Below are positions 10,523 through 22,410 of a stretch of 64,000 bases of DNA, one piece after another. How positions within the stretch are numbered: the first letter of the stretch is position 1; each line of letters starts with the position of its first letter. Made by a program: the position numbers and the translations under genes. The stretch lies in the NCBI GenBank assembly GCA_024291935.2, contig CM044315.1:80954385-81018384 (forward strand). The letters run 5' to 3'. Source of the stretch: Okapia johnstoni. Lineage: Eukaryota > Chordata > Mammalia > Artiodactyla > Giraffidae. The notes below the pieces were generated by a model, which worked only from the letters and a program-made list of their open reading frames with translations, made no database searches and was not told the origin of the DNA.

Positions 10523-11632
10523 TCACACTGTGGTGCTGCTAAAGACTTGAGAGTCCCTTGGACTGCAAGGAGATCAAACCAGTCAATCCTAAAGGAAATC
10601 AACCCTGAATATTCATTGTGAGAGAGGGCAACAGGCAAGAAGGCCAGGGGTCTCCAAAAGGAGAAATAGGCTGCAAGTGTCAGACATTTTATCTCTCTTA
10701 AGTGGCAGGAGGAAACAAACTAGCGATATTTTTTCCCTTCTCTATACAAATTTAAGAGAGGTTTCTCTTAAAATACTGTGTTGCCATGACACCTGGTTTC
10801 ACCTGAAGTTAACTATTCTCAAACTTTGAGTTAACCAATGCATTTTTCTTATGGAAATGTTTGCTTAAGCTATGTTAATGTACTGTGCATTTACCCCAAA
10901 CTCTGTCTTCCGCCTATTGGCTCAGAACCTACTTGACAAACCTGTATGTTACACTCAGACATTGTTCCCCTAATCCATGTAAATGAAACTCTCTGCAGGA
11001 TCTGCCTTTCCGCAAGATTCAAGTCAATCGTTTTATGACCCGGGATGTCCAGTGCCCAGATTATTCGAAAATACATCTTATGGATGAGGGGTCTGGTGCC
11101 ATTCTGAGTTTAAGACATTCCTTTCTTACATTAACAAACTGCTAGTGACTACATAACATCCAGCTGAAGACTAGCAGGGGGGTACTCTTTCTGCCCCCTT
11201 CTGATGCCTATGTCAGAAGCTTTCTCTGTCTCCTTTATACTTTAATAAAACTTTATCACACAAAAGCTCTGAGCGATCCAGCCTCGTCTCTGGCCCAGGA
11301 TTGAATTCTTCTCCTCCAGAGGCCAAGAATCCCGGCTGTTTTTCTGTGGCTCAGCAACAACCTTTCAATTGGAAGGACTGATGTTGAAGTTGAAGCTTGG
11401 CCACCTCATGCAAAGAGCCAACTTACTGGAAAAGACCCTGATGTTGGCAAAGATTGAGGGCAGGAGGAGAGAACAACAGAGGATAAGATGGTTAGATGGC
11501 GTCACCAACTCAACAGACATGAGTTTTAGCAAACTCCAGGAGACAGTGAAAGACAGGGAAGCCTGGGGTGCTGCAGTTCATGGGGTCACAAAGAGTTGAA
11601 TGTGACTTAGTGACTGAACAATGACAAATATA
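10523..11632 (+). mobile_element. Bov-B LINE 3' fragment split by a solo LTR
   Basis: Bov-B sequence at 10523-10618 ends '...aatattcattg' and continues at 11368 with 'attggaaggactgatg', exactly as in uninterrupted Bov-B copies here such as 57628. The 3' end is near 11632 ('gactgaacaatgac'). Confidence 0.85.
10619..11367 (+). mobile_element. Solo LTR, class I (gammaretrovirus-like) ERV
   Basis: A 749-bp block begins TG and ends CA, bounded by the 4-bp duplication 'attg' (10615-10618 and 11368-11371). Four-bp duplications are typical of gammaretroviral integration. A polyadenylation signal AATAAA is at 11244-11249, with pyrimidine-rich R/U5-like sequence after it, which gives plus orientation. 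No gag, pol or env remains, so it is a recombined solo LTR. The Bov-B host gives an exact empty-site reference. Confidence 0.8.
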
Positions 11633-11767
11633 ATTTTATATAAGATATTTGCATAAGTTGTATTTTTCTCCTGTGCATACATATTTTACCCAAATGGTTC
11701 CATGCTATATATTCTTTGCAGTAACCTGTTGTATACCATATTATTCTATTGTTTTTCTGATCATTCT

Positions 11768-11935
11768 GTCAGATTCTTCAAGAAAATGTATTAAAACATT
11801 AGGAAGGGAGGTGGGAGGCAGGTTCAAGAGGGAGGGGACATATGTATACCTATGACTAATTCATGTTGATATATGGCAGAAACCATCACTATATTGTAAA
11901 GTAGTTATCCTCCAATTCAAAATTTTTAAAAAAGG
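11768..11935 (+). mobile_element. L1 LINE 3' end, short truncated copy
   Basis: Ruminant L1 3' terminus ('gggaggtgggaggcagg', 'gaggggacatatgtatacc', 'ttatcctccaattc') ending in an A-rich tail. The stretch from 11936 to 12341 shows nothing recognisable and forms the 3' flank of the receptor gene. Confidence 0.75.
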
Positions 11936-12341
11936 GAAAAATGAATTAAAACATTAACAAAAGAATCATCATGTATTAATATTTCACCCATTATTCCTTT
12001 TTCTCAGTCATAAGACTGGCACTTCCAGATAGGACCACCTCCTTCAGGCTGGATCCAAGAATCAAATGGCAGAAGATCACAGTCTTACTTACAACTGACA
12101 TGGAAAATGAACGATAAATGAACTTTCACTGCTGTCAGCCACTGGGATTAGGGAGTTGTTTCTCACTGCACTACAAGTAGCAAGTTGATCAAGATAGCCA
12201 TGTTAGTTTCATGTCGCACCTTTGTTCAACTGACCAAGTACTGCATTGGTTCAACTATATAATGTTGGTGTCATACATTATAGATACAACACCTTTTCTC
12301 AACATTGGACATTCTACCTTAGATTTTGCCTGTCTTCTAAT

Positions 12342-13289
12342 TCACCAGGTCACTCTACCCTTCCCCATTACTCTCAGAAAAGCCCCCTTGATGTCCTTGT
12401 TCCTCAGACTGTAGACCACAGGGTTGAGGAGGGCAGAAAAGACATTATAAAAGAGTGAGATCTGCTTGTCTCGCACGGGGGAATACCTTGAATTGGGCTT
12501 CATGTAGATGTAGGTGGCTGGAGCATAGAAGAACGTAATCACAGTCAGGTGGGAGACACAGGTGGAGAAAGCCTTGCAGCAGGCCTGCATGGACTTAATC
12601 TTGAAAATGGCCTGGGCAATACAGATGTAGGAGGCCAGAATGAGCAAGAGTGGGGCAACAACCATGAAGACACTGATGACCAAGTCCACCATTTCAACGA
12701 CATGGGTATCCATGCAAGCCAAATTTCGTACTGAAGGACCTTCACAGAAGTAGTGGTTGACCATGTTGGGCCCACAGTATGGCAGCCTCATGGTGAAGAA
12801 AGTGTGGATCAGAGAGAAGAAGAAACCACAGGCCCAGGTCCCAGCTGACAACCGTGTGCACAGGCCCCAGCTGAGGATCACAGTATAACGCAATGGATAG
12901 CAGATGGCCACGTACCGGTCATAGGCCATGACTACAAGGAAAAAACACTCAGTCAAGGCCAGGGCACCAAACATGTACATCTGTAGCCAACAGCCAGCAA
13001 AGGAGATGGTCTGAGATAGAGAAAGAAGATGCACTAACATCTGGGGCATGGTGGTAGTTACACAGCCCATATCCAGCAGGGAGAGAATACAGAGGAAGAA
13101 ATACATGGGAGTGTGGAGATGCATGTCCAGGCATATCAGGGTGATGATGAGCCCATTGCCAAGGACTGAGCTCAGGTAAAGAAGAAGGAAGACACTGAAG
13201 AGGATCCTGTTGGTCGTGGGGTCACTGGAGAAGCCAAGCAGGATAAATTCAGAAACCCAGGTTTGATTCTGGCCTGGAAGCATCCACAT
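12342..13289 (-). CDS. Olfactory receptor, class II (OR13P-like), intact
   Basis: An odorant-binding G-protein-coupled receptor of olfactory sensory neuron cilia, expected to signal through the olfactory G protein and cAMP. The single uninterrupted frame of 315 codons fits the family's intronless coding exon and usual length. Seen in order: N-glycosylation sequon NQT at residue 8; TM1 GN at 44-45; PMYFFL at 61-66; conserved Cys100 before TM3; MAYDRYVAIC at 121-130; extracellular-loop cysteines 172, 182 and 192; KAFSTCVSHL at 239-248 entering TM6; NPVVYSLRN at 289-297 in TM7. The first Met is used as start; Met3 is an alternative. I recall mouse Or13p receptors sitting beside Lao1, which lies 23 kb away here, so an OR13P assignment is likely but rests on memory and general sequence resemblance. 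The 5' untranslated exon could not be located. Confidence 0.93.
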   Translation of the reverse strand: MWMLPGQNQTWVSEFILLGFSSDPTTNRILFSVFLLLYLSSVLGNGLIITLICLDMHLHTPMYFFLCILSLLDMGCVTTTMPQMLVHLLSLSQTISFAGCWLQMYMFGALALTECFFLVVMAYDRYVAICYPLRYTVILSWGLCTRLSAGTWACGFFFSLIHTFFTMRLPYCGPNMVNHYFCEGPSVRNLACMDTHVVEMVDLVISVFMVVAPLLLILASYICIAQAIFKIKSMQACCKAFSTCVSHLTVITFFYAPATYIYMKPNSRYSPVRDKQISLFYNVFSALLNPVVYSLRNKDIKGAFLRVMGKGRVTW

Positions 13290-13404
13290 GGTGGACCTAT
13301 CAGAGAATCACATTCATTTAAATGCCATATAAAATATGATAGTTTAGTAAAGTCTGGAGGCAGAAGCACTAGGATTTTAATTTTGAGCCCACTACTCACC
13401 TAGT

Positions 13405-13545
13405 GCCTTGCGCAGTTACTTAACCTCTCTGGGCCTCAGGCTCCTCATCTATAAAACGTGGCTAATAACACTCATTTCTGAGTTTTTAGGAGGAGTTGGG
13501 GCAATGTATATGAAGCATCTCATATTAATACAATGCCTTAAAACC
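13405..13545 (-). repeat. MIR SINE remnant
   Basis: The core 'cttaacctctctgggcctcag...ctcatctataaaa' is the complement of the MIR conserved centre. It lies just upstream of the receptor gene. The stretch 13546-14170 has no recognisable gene. Confidence 0.6.
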
Positions 13546-14170
13546 CTAAATAGTAGTAAATGCTCATTTGCAATTTCCCCAGTCTTACTCCCCACCTCTC
13601 AGTGGACAAACTGGTCACCCAAGTGTCTAGCAACAATCAATTTACAGCTATCCGCTCCAGCCCCCAAACCTGCAGAAGTGGCCTTCCCCTCTGCCTTAGA
13701 GATCATTTGTATGAATGTGCTACAAGCTTCTCCTTACCCTATAGACTTGTCTCTTTAACAGATGACAGTGGGAGGCATTTCCAATAGAAGGAGATACCAG
13801 GGCAATGAGATGATGGCAGCAGGAAGGCACTTAGGTTGGGACTTCAATTCTCCTTCCTCAGTTATTCAGGTGAAGAGCCAGTGGGTTGGTGTGGACAAGT
13901 CATGGTCACATACTTAGGCCACACACACTCTCCCCACCCAGTGGCCACTTCTAGGAGAGCTCTGGCCTGTGGCTCCATCCCTACTCCCAGTAACAGACTG
14001 TATTCTTATGGCAGTCACACCCTCTTTGAAAAAGTTTGAGCTCAATCTTTCTTTCTCTGGTGGAAGGAGATAGGAAGATAGAAGAGCAGGAGGAAGGCGG
14101 GAAGTATCTTCTAAATCCTTAGCCCCTGTGTATTCTTCTTAAGCCACAAGGTAGAAGCTCCTTTACATAT

Positions 14171-14172
<2 letters not shown>

Positions 14173-14229
<57 letters not shown>
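14173..14229. repeat. (TA)n microsatellite
   Basis: About 28 uninterrupted TA units, long enough to be length-polymorphic. It lies about 0.9 kb upstream of the olfactory receptor start codon. Confidence 0.95.
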
Positions 14230-14231
<2 letters not shown>

Positions 14232-14918
14232 CTACTTCTGGATCTCAGAGACTTCTCTTTTATCCCTTTCAGCAGTTATCTACATTTTACCAGTTAAAAT
14301 TCTATGTATTAAATTTTCCCTGTTCACATTACTGTTGTGTTCTGTCTTCTGCCAGGATCCTAATTGATGCAGATGCTAAATCTATGGGGAGTGAATTTGA
14401 TAAGGAATAGAATTTACAGTTACAAGAATATATCCATAAAACAATTATTAATTACAAAAGTAAAAAGCGGTAGCTATCAGTGGAAAAACTGGACAACATC
14501 TTAACTGAGTGATTAAAATTAATGTCACCAATAAGGAGAAGATAGACATTATGTGTCTCCATATGTGAAAATCTAACAATATATCACCTATATATTTTCA
14601 GCCAAAAAAAAAAACCAAAATCTTAATCTAATCATGAGGAAACATCATAGAAACCTACATTGAGGAATATTATATAAAATAGATTCTGATCTTCAAAAAA
14701 TAACTATCATGAAAGATAAAGAAGTCTAAGAATGTAAAATAGACACAAGGCAACTAAAAAAATAACAACTAATGCAAAAGTAGACCTGGCGGGAGGAATG
14801 CTACAAATAATATCGACGTTAGCTTGACAATTGATAAAACTGGAATACGAATTAGATTAGTTTAGATAAGCGCATCAGTGCTAAAATCCCTGTATTTGAT
14901 AACTACTGTGTAAGAGAA

Positions 14919-15144
14919 TGGACTTCCCAGGTGGCGCTAGTTGTAAGGAACCCACCTGCTAATGCAGGAGACATAATAGACAGGGGTTTAATTCCTGGGT
15001 TGGGAGGATCTCCCGGAGGAAGGCATGACAACCCACTCCAGCATTCTTGCCTGGAGAATCCCATGGACAGAGGAGTCTGGCAGGCTGTAGCCTATAGGGT
15101 CGCACAAAGTCAGATACAACTGAAGCGACTTAGCACGCATGCAC
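14919..15144 (+). mobile_element. Bov-tA SINE
   Basis: tRNA-like head 'gacttcccaggtggcgc' followed by the Bov-A body, ending 'gaagcgacttagcacgc'. The flanking repeat 'aagagaat' occurs on both sides. The surrounding A+T-rich sequence (14240-15600) looks like decayed LINE material but is too degraded to assign. Confidence 0.8.
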
Positions 15145-17074
15145 AAAGAGAATATCCTTATTCTCTTACATCTTAGGAGCTATTCTCTGAAGAATTAGAG
15201 GGTAAAGGAACACGATATTTGTAAATTATTCTCAGAAAGTCTTGAAATTATAATAATAACTGCTTAAAATCAATAAATCTAAGTATTAGGGACATGCAGA
15301 ATTTCTTTGTAGTACTCTTTCAGCTTCTTCAACGGTTAAGTAATTTCCAAAAAAAGTTTTTAAAAATTATTTTTAATGTTAAATAAAAACTTTTTCAGAC
15401 AAACAAAATATGAGATCATTTAAAAGGGAGTTCTTCACACAGAAAGAAAGTGTCTGAAACACAAAAATGCAAAAAGAAATGAAGAGTCCCTCAGGGAAAG
15501 GATAAATATGTATTAGTAATGAATACAAACCAATAATAAAATTTTATGGGATTTAATACAAATCAAAGACAAGATTACGGCAAAGAACAAAAGAACAAGA
15601 AATAGAAGGGGTAAGTAGAATTAGTGTTCTAAATATTTAGCATAGTTGGAAAAGTGGTAAAATGAACCACTTGCATTAGACTGTGATAAGTCAAAGATTT
15701 ATGTTAACGTATCTAGGACAAATCAATAAAAGAATAAATAATATATAGCCAACAACCTAAAGTAGGAGAAAATGAATAATAAAATATTCATCAACCCAGA
15801 ATAATGCTCTTTTGAGTGAGGAAAAAGATCAAATATAAAATAGGTAAGTCAATAGAAAATAGTGGAATTTAGTATGTAATTAATTACTTTAAGTGCAAAA
15901 GGACTAAATATTTTCGTCAAAGGTTATTTTCAAACAGAGTTTTTAAAAACTACATTTTATCCACCAGAAACATTATTTGCTCATTCTGTAATATGTAAAT
16001 ATGCCAAAATAACAGGTTGCAAAACTTAACAATGTTACATCAATTATATCTCAATAAAGCTGTATTTCTTTTTGAAATATACCTTAATATAAGGTCAAGA
16101 CACTCTAGGAAGAAAAATTGCCAGGCAAACATTAACCAAAAGAGACTTTGTAGCTTCATGAAACATTTATAGAAATTGACTGTGTGCTACATCATAAGTG
16201 TAAATTCAAAAAATTCCAAAGGGTGAGAATCCTTCAGAGGATACTCTTAACCATGAGATAGGCTAGGAGTCAAAGTAAATATAACAGGTAAGTATCAGAC
16301 TCATTCAAAATTATTATAGCATACACTTCTAAATAATTCATGAGATAGAAAAAATCAAAATGGAAATTAGTGTATGTTAAAATAAACAAAGATGTGAATA
16401 ACATTATCAGAGCTTAAGAGAAAGTCCATAGTCATAAATGCATATGTTAGAATATGCTTAAAAGACTAAAAATTAAACAACTAAACTTTCATCTCAAGAA
16501 ACTAGAAAAGAAGCCCTGAATCAAAACCAAAAAAAAAGTTGAAGGAAGGAAATAGTAAAGATAAGAGCAGAAAACAAGGAAATAGTAAACAAAATTACAA
16601 TAAATAAAAATTGACAAAGGCTGAAGTTCACTCTTTGAAATAATTTGTAAGTTATTAGCAAGACTAATAAAGAAAATTAAGTAAAACACAAATTATCGAC
16701 ATCAGGAATGAAGAGGGGAACATTACTATAGACCCTACTGTCATTTGAAAGCCAGTTTTAAGACTTACAAACAATTTTATGACAATGAATTTGATAATTA
16801 AATAAAATGGACAAATGAAAACACAAATTACCAAAAAGCTGACAAAGAAGGACTAAAAATCGGAAGAATCCACTGTCTTCCCAAAAAGGTGAATCTGTAA
16901 TTTTAAACTTTCCTAGAAAGAACACTCTAGACTCAAGACAGATTTACTGGTGAATTTTTCTAACATTTAAGCGAGGAATAATGCCTATCATAACAAATGC
17001 TTCCAAAGCATTAAAAAAAAAGAGTGAATATTAACCAACTCGTTTTATAAGACTAGTATAAACTCAATACAAAA

Positions 17075-17470
17075 AATCACAAAAACTGTTCTCCAGAGTG
17101 GCTGTACTAGTTTGCATGCCCACCAACGGTGTAAGAGGGTGCCCCTTTCTCCACACCCTCTCCAGCATTTATTGTTTGTAGACTTTTGGATAGCAGCCAT
17201 TCTGACCCGCATGAGATGGTACCTCATTGTGGTTTTGATTTGCATTTCTCTGATAATGAGTGATGTTGAGCATCTTTTCATGTGTTTGTTAGCCATCTGT
17301 ATGTCTTCTTTGGAGAAGCATCTGTTTAGATCTTTGGCCCATTTTTTGACTGGGTCGTTTATTTTTCTGGAATTGCACTACAGGAGTTGCTTGTATATTT
17401 TTGAGATTAATTACAATATTGTAAAGTAATTAGCCTCCAATTAAAATAAATAAATTTTAAAAAAACAATA
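17075..17470 (+). mobile_element. Young L1 insertion with 5' inversion
   Basis: 17088-17406 is antisense L1 ORF2/3' sequence ('ctccagagtggctgtac', 'gatggtacctcattgtgg'). At about 17407 it switches to sense-strand L1 3' terminus ('aatattgtaaagtaatt...aaaataaataaa'). Opposed orientations joined head-on are the product of twin priming during L1 integration. It sits in the decayed L1. Confidence 0.7.
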
Positions 17471-18472
17471 ACAACTACAAAAGAAAACATATAAGAAGGA
17501 AAAAGCATAAATGAATCTCTCTCGTGGGGATTGTTGCAAAATTCCTTTACAACATATTAGCAAATTTAATTTAGCAATACATTAAAAAGGGTAATATATC
17601 GCAATCAGATTGGATTTATTATAAGAATTCAAGGTTTATTTAGCAAACAATGTAATTCATCTGATTACAGGAGGTAAAAGAGAAAAATTCTGTGATTAAC
17701 TTAGATATAGAAAAAGCATTTGGTAAAAAAAAGTCAACAATCAATTAAGATTAGAAATAAACTTTTTAGCAAAGTAGAAATAGAAGGGAACTTTCTTAAT
17801 GTAATAAATATTATCTCCAGTAAAGAAGAAGCAACCTACAGCAACTATCATACTAGATGGTGAAACACTGATAACTTACTCTCTAACACTGAAAGTGAAA
17901 CAAAAATGTTCGCTATTACTATTTCTTGTGACTATTGTATTAATGGTCCTAGGTAGTGAGATAAGTCAAGAGAAATAAACAAAAGACCAAAGGATTGGAA
18001 AGGAAGAACTGTCATTATTTGCAGAACACCTAATTGTATAGGTAGAAAATTTTTACAAACCCAGAGAGAAACTGGAATTAATAAGTATACAAAAATCCAA
18101 CATCTTTCTCTATACCAGGAACTAGAAAATTACTTAGAAGAGCATTTTAAAAAAACAAACATGTAGTAATAACTTTAATAAAATATGTGTAGAAAAACAT
18201 TATTTGGAGAAATAAAGGTAGAGCCAAGTAAATGGAGGAATATGCCGTGTTCGTGCATGAGGGGTGTTAGGACAATTCAACATTATCAATATGTATAATT
18301 GATTTATAGATTCAATACCACTAAACCTCAGTAATTTTTTTCCACAGAAAATTGACACTTTGGTTGTAATATTTATATGAAAATTCTAAGAAAATTCTAA
18401 AGAATTTTCTAATTCTAATCTTGAAGGATAAAACAAAACCTGAAGGACTTACCAGATATTAACACTTACTAT

Positions 18473-18778
18473 GGGGCTTCCCTGATAGCTCAGTTGGTAA
18501 AGAATCTGCCTGCAATCCAGGAGACTCTAGTTTGATTTCTGGGTTGGGAAGATCCCCTGGAGAAGGGGTAGGCTACCCACTCCAGTATTCTTGGGCTTCC
18601 CTTGTGGCTCAACTGGTCACTGGCATTGCGGGAGACCTGGGTTCGATTCCTGGATTGGAAAGATCCCCTGGAGATGGAAAAGGCTACCCACTCCAGTACT
18701 CTGGCCTAGAGAATTCCATGGACTGTATAGTCTATGGGGTCACAAAGAGTCAGATGTGACTGAGCAACTTTCACTTTC
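18473..18778 (+). mobile_element. Bov-tA SINE tandem pair
   Basis: Two tRNA-like heads occur at 18475 and 18594, the second with B-box 'ggttcgattcc'. Perfect flanking duplication 'aacacttactat' at 18461-18472 and 18779-18790. Same composite layout as 3660-3974, suggesting both came from one dimeric source lineage. Confidence 0.85.
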
Positions 18779-19157
18779 AACACTTACTATATAAATCTGC
18801 AACAACTAAGTTAGCATGACATTGGCACAATAATAAACCGGAGATAATATTTATGGAACAAAATAGAGTCCATCACAGACCTGTGAATATAGAACTATCT
18901 GATTCATGACAAAGCTGATTCTACAATGCAATGCAGAAAGCATGGCCTTTTCAACATATTCTGCTGAATCCTGTGGATATTCACATAGGAAAAAAACAAT
19001 TCATTAAACCCTACCTCACATGGTACACAAAAACGAATTCCAGATATACTATAGCTTTAAATGGTAAAGATAGAACAATAAATTTTCAGAATCAAACACA
19101 AAAAAATATCTATGTCACCTTGTAATGGGCAGAAATTTCTTAAACAGAGGCAAAAAG

Positions 19158-19248
19158 CACTGCTGCTGCTGTTGCTGCTAAGTCACTTCAGCTGTGTCCA
19201 ACTCTGTGCGACCCCATAGACGGCAGCCCACCAGGCTCCACCGTCCCT
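19158..19248 (-). mobile_element. Bov-A SINE fragment
   Basis: Antisense 3' part only: (GCT)n-like tail, then 'aagtcacttcagctgtgtcc' and 'gcgaccccatagacggc'. 5'-truncated within the body. Confidence 0.7.
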
Positions 19249-19311
19249 GCTAGCCATATAGAGAAAAAATGATAAATTATATATCTTGGTATAATCATAT
19301 ATACCATATCA

Positions 19312-19926
19312 GTTCAGTTCAGTCTCTCAGTCGTGTCTGACTCTGCAACCCCATGAATCGCAGCACGCCAGGCCTCCCTGTCCATCACCCACTCCAGGAG
19401 TTTACCCAAACCCATGTCCATCGAGTCGGTGATGCCATCCAACCATCTCATCCTCTGTCGTCCCCTTCTCCTCCTGCCCCCAATCCTTCCCAGCATTAGG
19501 GTCTTTTCCAATGAGTCAACTCTTTGCATGAGGTGGCCAAAATATTGGAGTTTCAGCTTCAACATCAGTCCTTCCAATGAACACCCAGGACTGACTGGTT
19601 GGATCTCCTTGCAGTCCAAGGGACTCTCAAGAGTCTTCTCCAACACCACAGTTCAAAAGCATCAATTCTTTGGTGCTCAGCTTTCTTCACCATCCAACTC
19701 TCCTATCCGTACATGACCACTGGAAAAACCATAGCGTTAGACTAGATGGACTTTTGTTGGCAAAGTAATGTCTCTGCTTTTAAATATGCTATCTAGGTTG
19801 GTCATAACCTTCCTTCCAAGGAGTAAGCGTCTTTTAATATCATGGCTGCAATCACCATCAGCAGTGATTTTGGAGCCCAAAAAAATAAAGTCTGACACTG
19901 TTTTCACTGTTTCCCATCTATTTTCC
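19312..19926 (-). mobile_element. Bov-B LINE 3' fragment, antisense
   Basis: It starts with the tandem 'cagtt' 3' terminus and reads on the minus strand through the C-terminal reverse-transcriptase codons ([20 protein letters not shown] near 19570). It stops near 19926, beside a TA-rich tract. Confidence 0.85.
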
Positions 19927-20090
19927 ATATATGGTATATATATATATATACACACCATATATAATTACATAAAATTTTATATGTATATTATATGTATATA
20001 ATATTATATATAATAATATATGTATATATAATATAATATGTATATATATTATATGTATATTATATATATTTTATGTATATAGTATATATA
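19927..20090. repeat. TA-rich imperfect microsatellite
   Basis: Runs of 'tatata' mixed with 'tatgtatatta' units. It lies between the Bov-B and a 62-bp SINE head. Confidence 0.85.
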
Positions 20091-20152
20091 GGCTTCCCTG
20101 GTGGCTCAGATGGCAAAGAATCTGCCTACAATGCAGGAGACCGGGTCTTAAC
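20091..20152 (+). mobile_element. Bov-tA SINE, tRNA-like head only
   Basis: Only the 5' tRNA-derived head ('ggcttccctggtggctcag...gcaggagacc') remains, ending abruptly at 'gggtcttaaccc'. From 20160 to 21900 the DNA is mostly non-repetitive, with MIR-like pieces near 21420-21480 and 21560-21650. No gene is supported there. Confidence 0.75.
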
Positions 20153-21919
20153 CCACAACAGCCCAGATCTCTAGGAAACAGGAGAGTGGGAACAAATCAT
20201 TGTGGTCCTGATGTCATTGTTGAGGGCTTCTCCCAGCATAACCATCATTGTCCTTTTGTGATGTCTCTTAGCTGAGCTTGGAGATCTGGAGCTAGGAAAT
20301 CCGTTTTCTATTTCTAGCTCTTACAACATGGCTTGGCAGAGAGGAACTACCCATATACATTTACTACATGAATAAATAGAAGAAGGAAGAGGGTCTAGGA
20401 GAAAGAATGGGAGGGGACTGAGGTGTGAGGTGGGGAGGAAAGAAGAGTGGGGAACAAGGGAGGTGCCTGGAGGGATGTTGAGACACAAGCACGGAGAGGA
20501 CCCAGTGGCTGGGTGGCCTGGCCACCTCTGAACTGTAGCCCCCACAGACGCCTGGATCCCACCCATAGCCCCAAGCACAGTGACCATCTCACCCCTCAGG
20601 CATTCACAGGTCACGGAGAGACTGTCACTTGTTCTTAAGGGAAAGAGATTGAACAGGAAGTGTCCAGGACAACTGAGTCCAGTGAGCCAGGATTCCAGGC
20701 AACCCAGTCTCCAGAAAAGCACTAGGCTTCTGAGAGATGGAAGGATGAATCCCCTGCCTACTCTCCATTGCTCAGCTCTTCGCACTTGACCTGGCCAGCC
20801 CTGGCTCTGCAGGCCTTGCCTGTCAGGTTCTCAGATGTAGATAAAAGAAGCTTCGGCCAATCCAAGCTCCTCCCAGTGGGCCAAGGTGCTGAGGCTTTAT
20901 GGTCCTGCCTCCTTACCAGGTTTTTCTGGGAGAGTGGGTGGAGGACCATCCCTCTGCCACCTGCTACCACCATCCCTGTCTCTGGTGGGATGCCAAGATG
21001 GAATTCTCTGACTGTTGTCAACAGGAACCCCACAAGGATGAGGTCCCTGTGGACAGAGCAAGAGAAAGCCACACCCTGGTTGGGGAGGCATAGTGACCTG
21101 TCTATTTCCTTTTCCAGCCTTCTGAGGGATATGACTGGCTCAGGGCAGAGGCTATTGTACCTGGTCACCTTGTAGAGATGACAAGAACTGAATGCCTCAT
21201 GCTGATTTCCCTCTTACCTTCTAAACCCCATGTCCAACTTTTCAATTAGACCAAGAATGAGTCAAATCCCTATTCTTTATTGAACCACCTTGGGCAAATC
21301 AAAATCTTCCTCCATTCCACAGAACAACTTGGACATGATGATACTTATGAGTTGATCATGGAGCACAAACCTTATACAGATCTTGAACCAGGTCCTGGCA
21401 AAAGGCATCTGGAAAGTAGCATCAGCTTCATGTTGCATACAAGGAAGTCGAGGCCCAGTGGAGACAAGAAACTGTCCAAGGACTCATATCTTCTAAGGGC
21501 ACAAAGAGAATCTGAATCAGGGTCTGTCATGTTCTCGTGCCCATTCTCTTAAACTTTCTGTTATTCTGCCTCCATGTTCACCTCTGGAAAATGACAGTAA
21601 TAACATCTCAATAACCCAACTTTATGGGGTTGCTGAGAGAATTCAGTGAGACAATGTGGTGAAATTCCAGCACAAGTCTTGCCTATACCGCCCATGACTG
21701 AGTTCCCATCCTGCCTCCTGTCTGCACCTCGGTTCCTCATCCCTTCAGGAAGAGAAGTTTGGGCTCAGAGGTCCCTCTCAGTCAGCCACAGGTCACCAGA
21801 GTCACGTGCTGACTTTTCAGAAATGCTGTAGGGTGGTGTTGAATGGGGTCATCACAAACGTTAAAGTATATAAACCATAATTAAGTCAAGTGTGTTAAAA
21901 ACAAAAATCAGTGGACCTT

Positions 21920-22330
21920 GACAGCACTATGCTAACTGAACTAAGTCAGGCAGAGAAAAACAAACTCTGTATGATCTCAGTTACATGTTGAATCTAAAAA
22001 ACATGAAATTTATAGAAAGAGAGCAGAATATGGGTGCCGGGAGCTGGGGGCGGGAAATGGAGAGGGGTGGATCAGAGGGTACAAAGAAAGTCCTGTGGAT
22101 CTAACCAACAGCATAGTGGCTCCAGTTAACAATACTCTATTGTATACCGGAAAGTTGCTATAAGAGTAAAGTTTTACACCAAAATAGCAACAACGTGTTA
22201 AGGTGAGGTGAAGGAATCCCAAAACTAACCTTATGCTGGTAACTGTTTCACAATATATCAATGTATCCATTCATCTCATTGTACTCCTTAAAGTTATACA
22301 TAGTTATATGTCAATTAAGTCTTAATAGTT
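21920..22330 (+). mobile_element. Old L1 3' end
   Basis: L1 3' untranslated motifs ('gctaactgaactaagtcagg', 'atgttgaatctaaaaaac', 'tgtcaattaagtctta') with many substitutions. It is immediately left of segmental-duplication copy B. Confidence 0.6.
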
Positions 22331-22410
22331 AGGAGTGAAAAAAGAAAAGAAAAATCAGTTTATAAAATGAAACAAGCAAACAAAAAGGGTAGAAACAAAA
22401 GTTCAAAATT

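Larger units (their letters stand above)
15600..19260 (+). mobile_element. Decayed L1 LINE, ORF2 region
   Basis: Although riddled with stops, several stretches follow L1 ORF2 order: 'cttctaaataattcatgag' (16328), 'ctcaagaaactagaaaag' (16493), 'atcaggaatgaagagggg' (16702), 'gaaaaagcatttggtaaa' (17711), 'tactagatggtgaaacactg' (17850). The copy is ancient. Younger elements interrupt it at 17075-17470, 18473-18778 and 19158-19248. Confidence 0.65.

Noticed and set aside
20321..21175. Overlapping open frames of 135-154 codons on both strands in a non-repetitive stretch
   Set aside because: Frames on opposite strands overlap, the sequence is G+C-rich, and no motif, homology or intron-exon pattern is visible.
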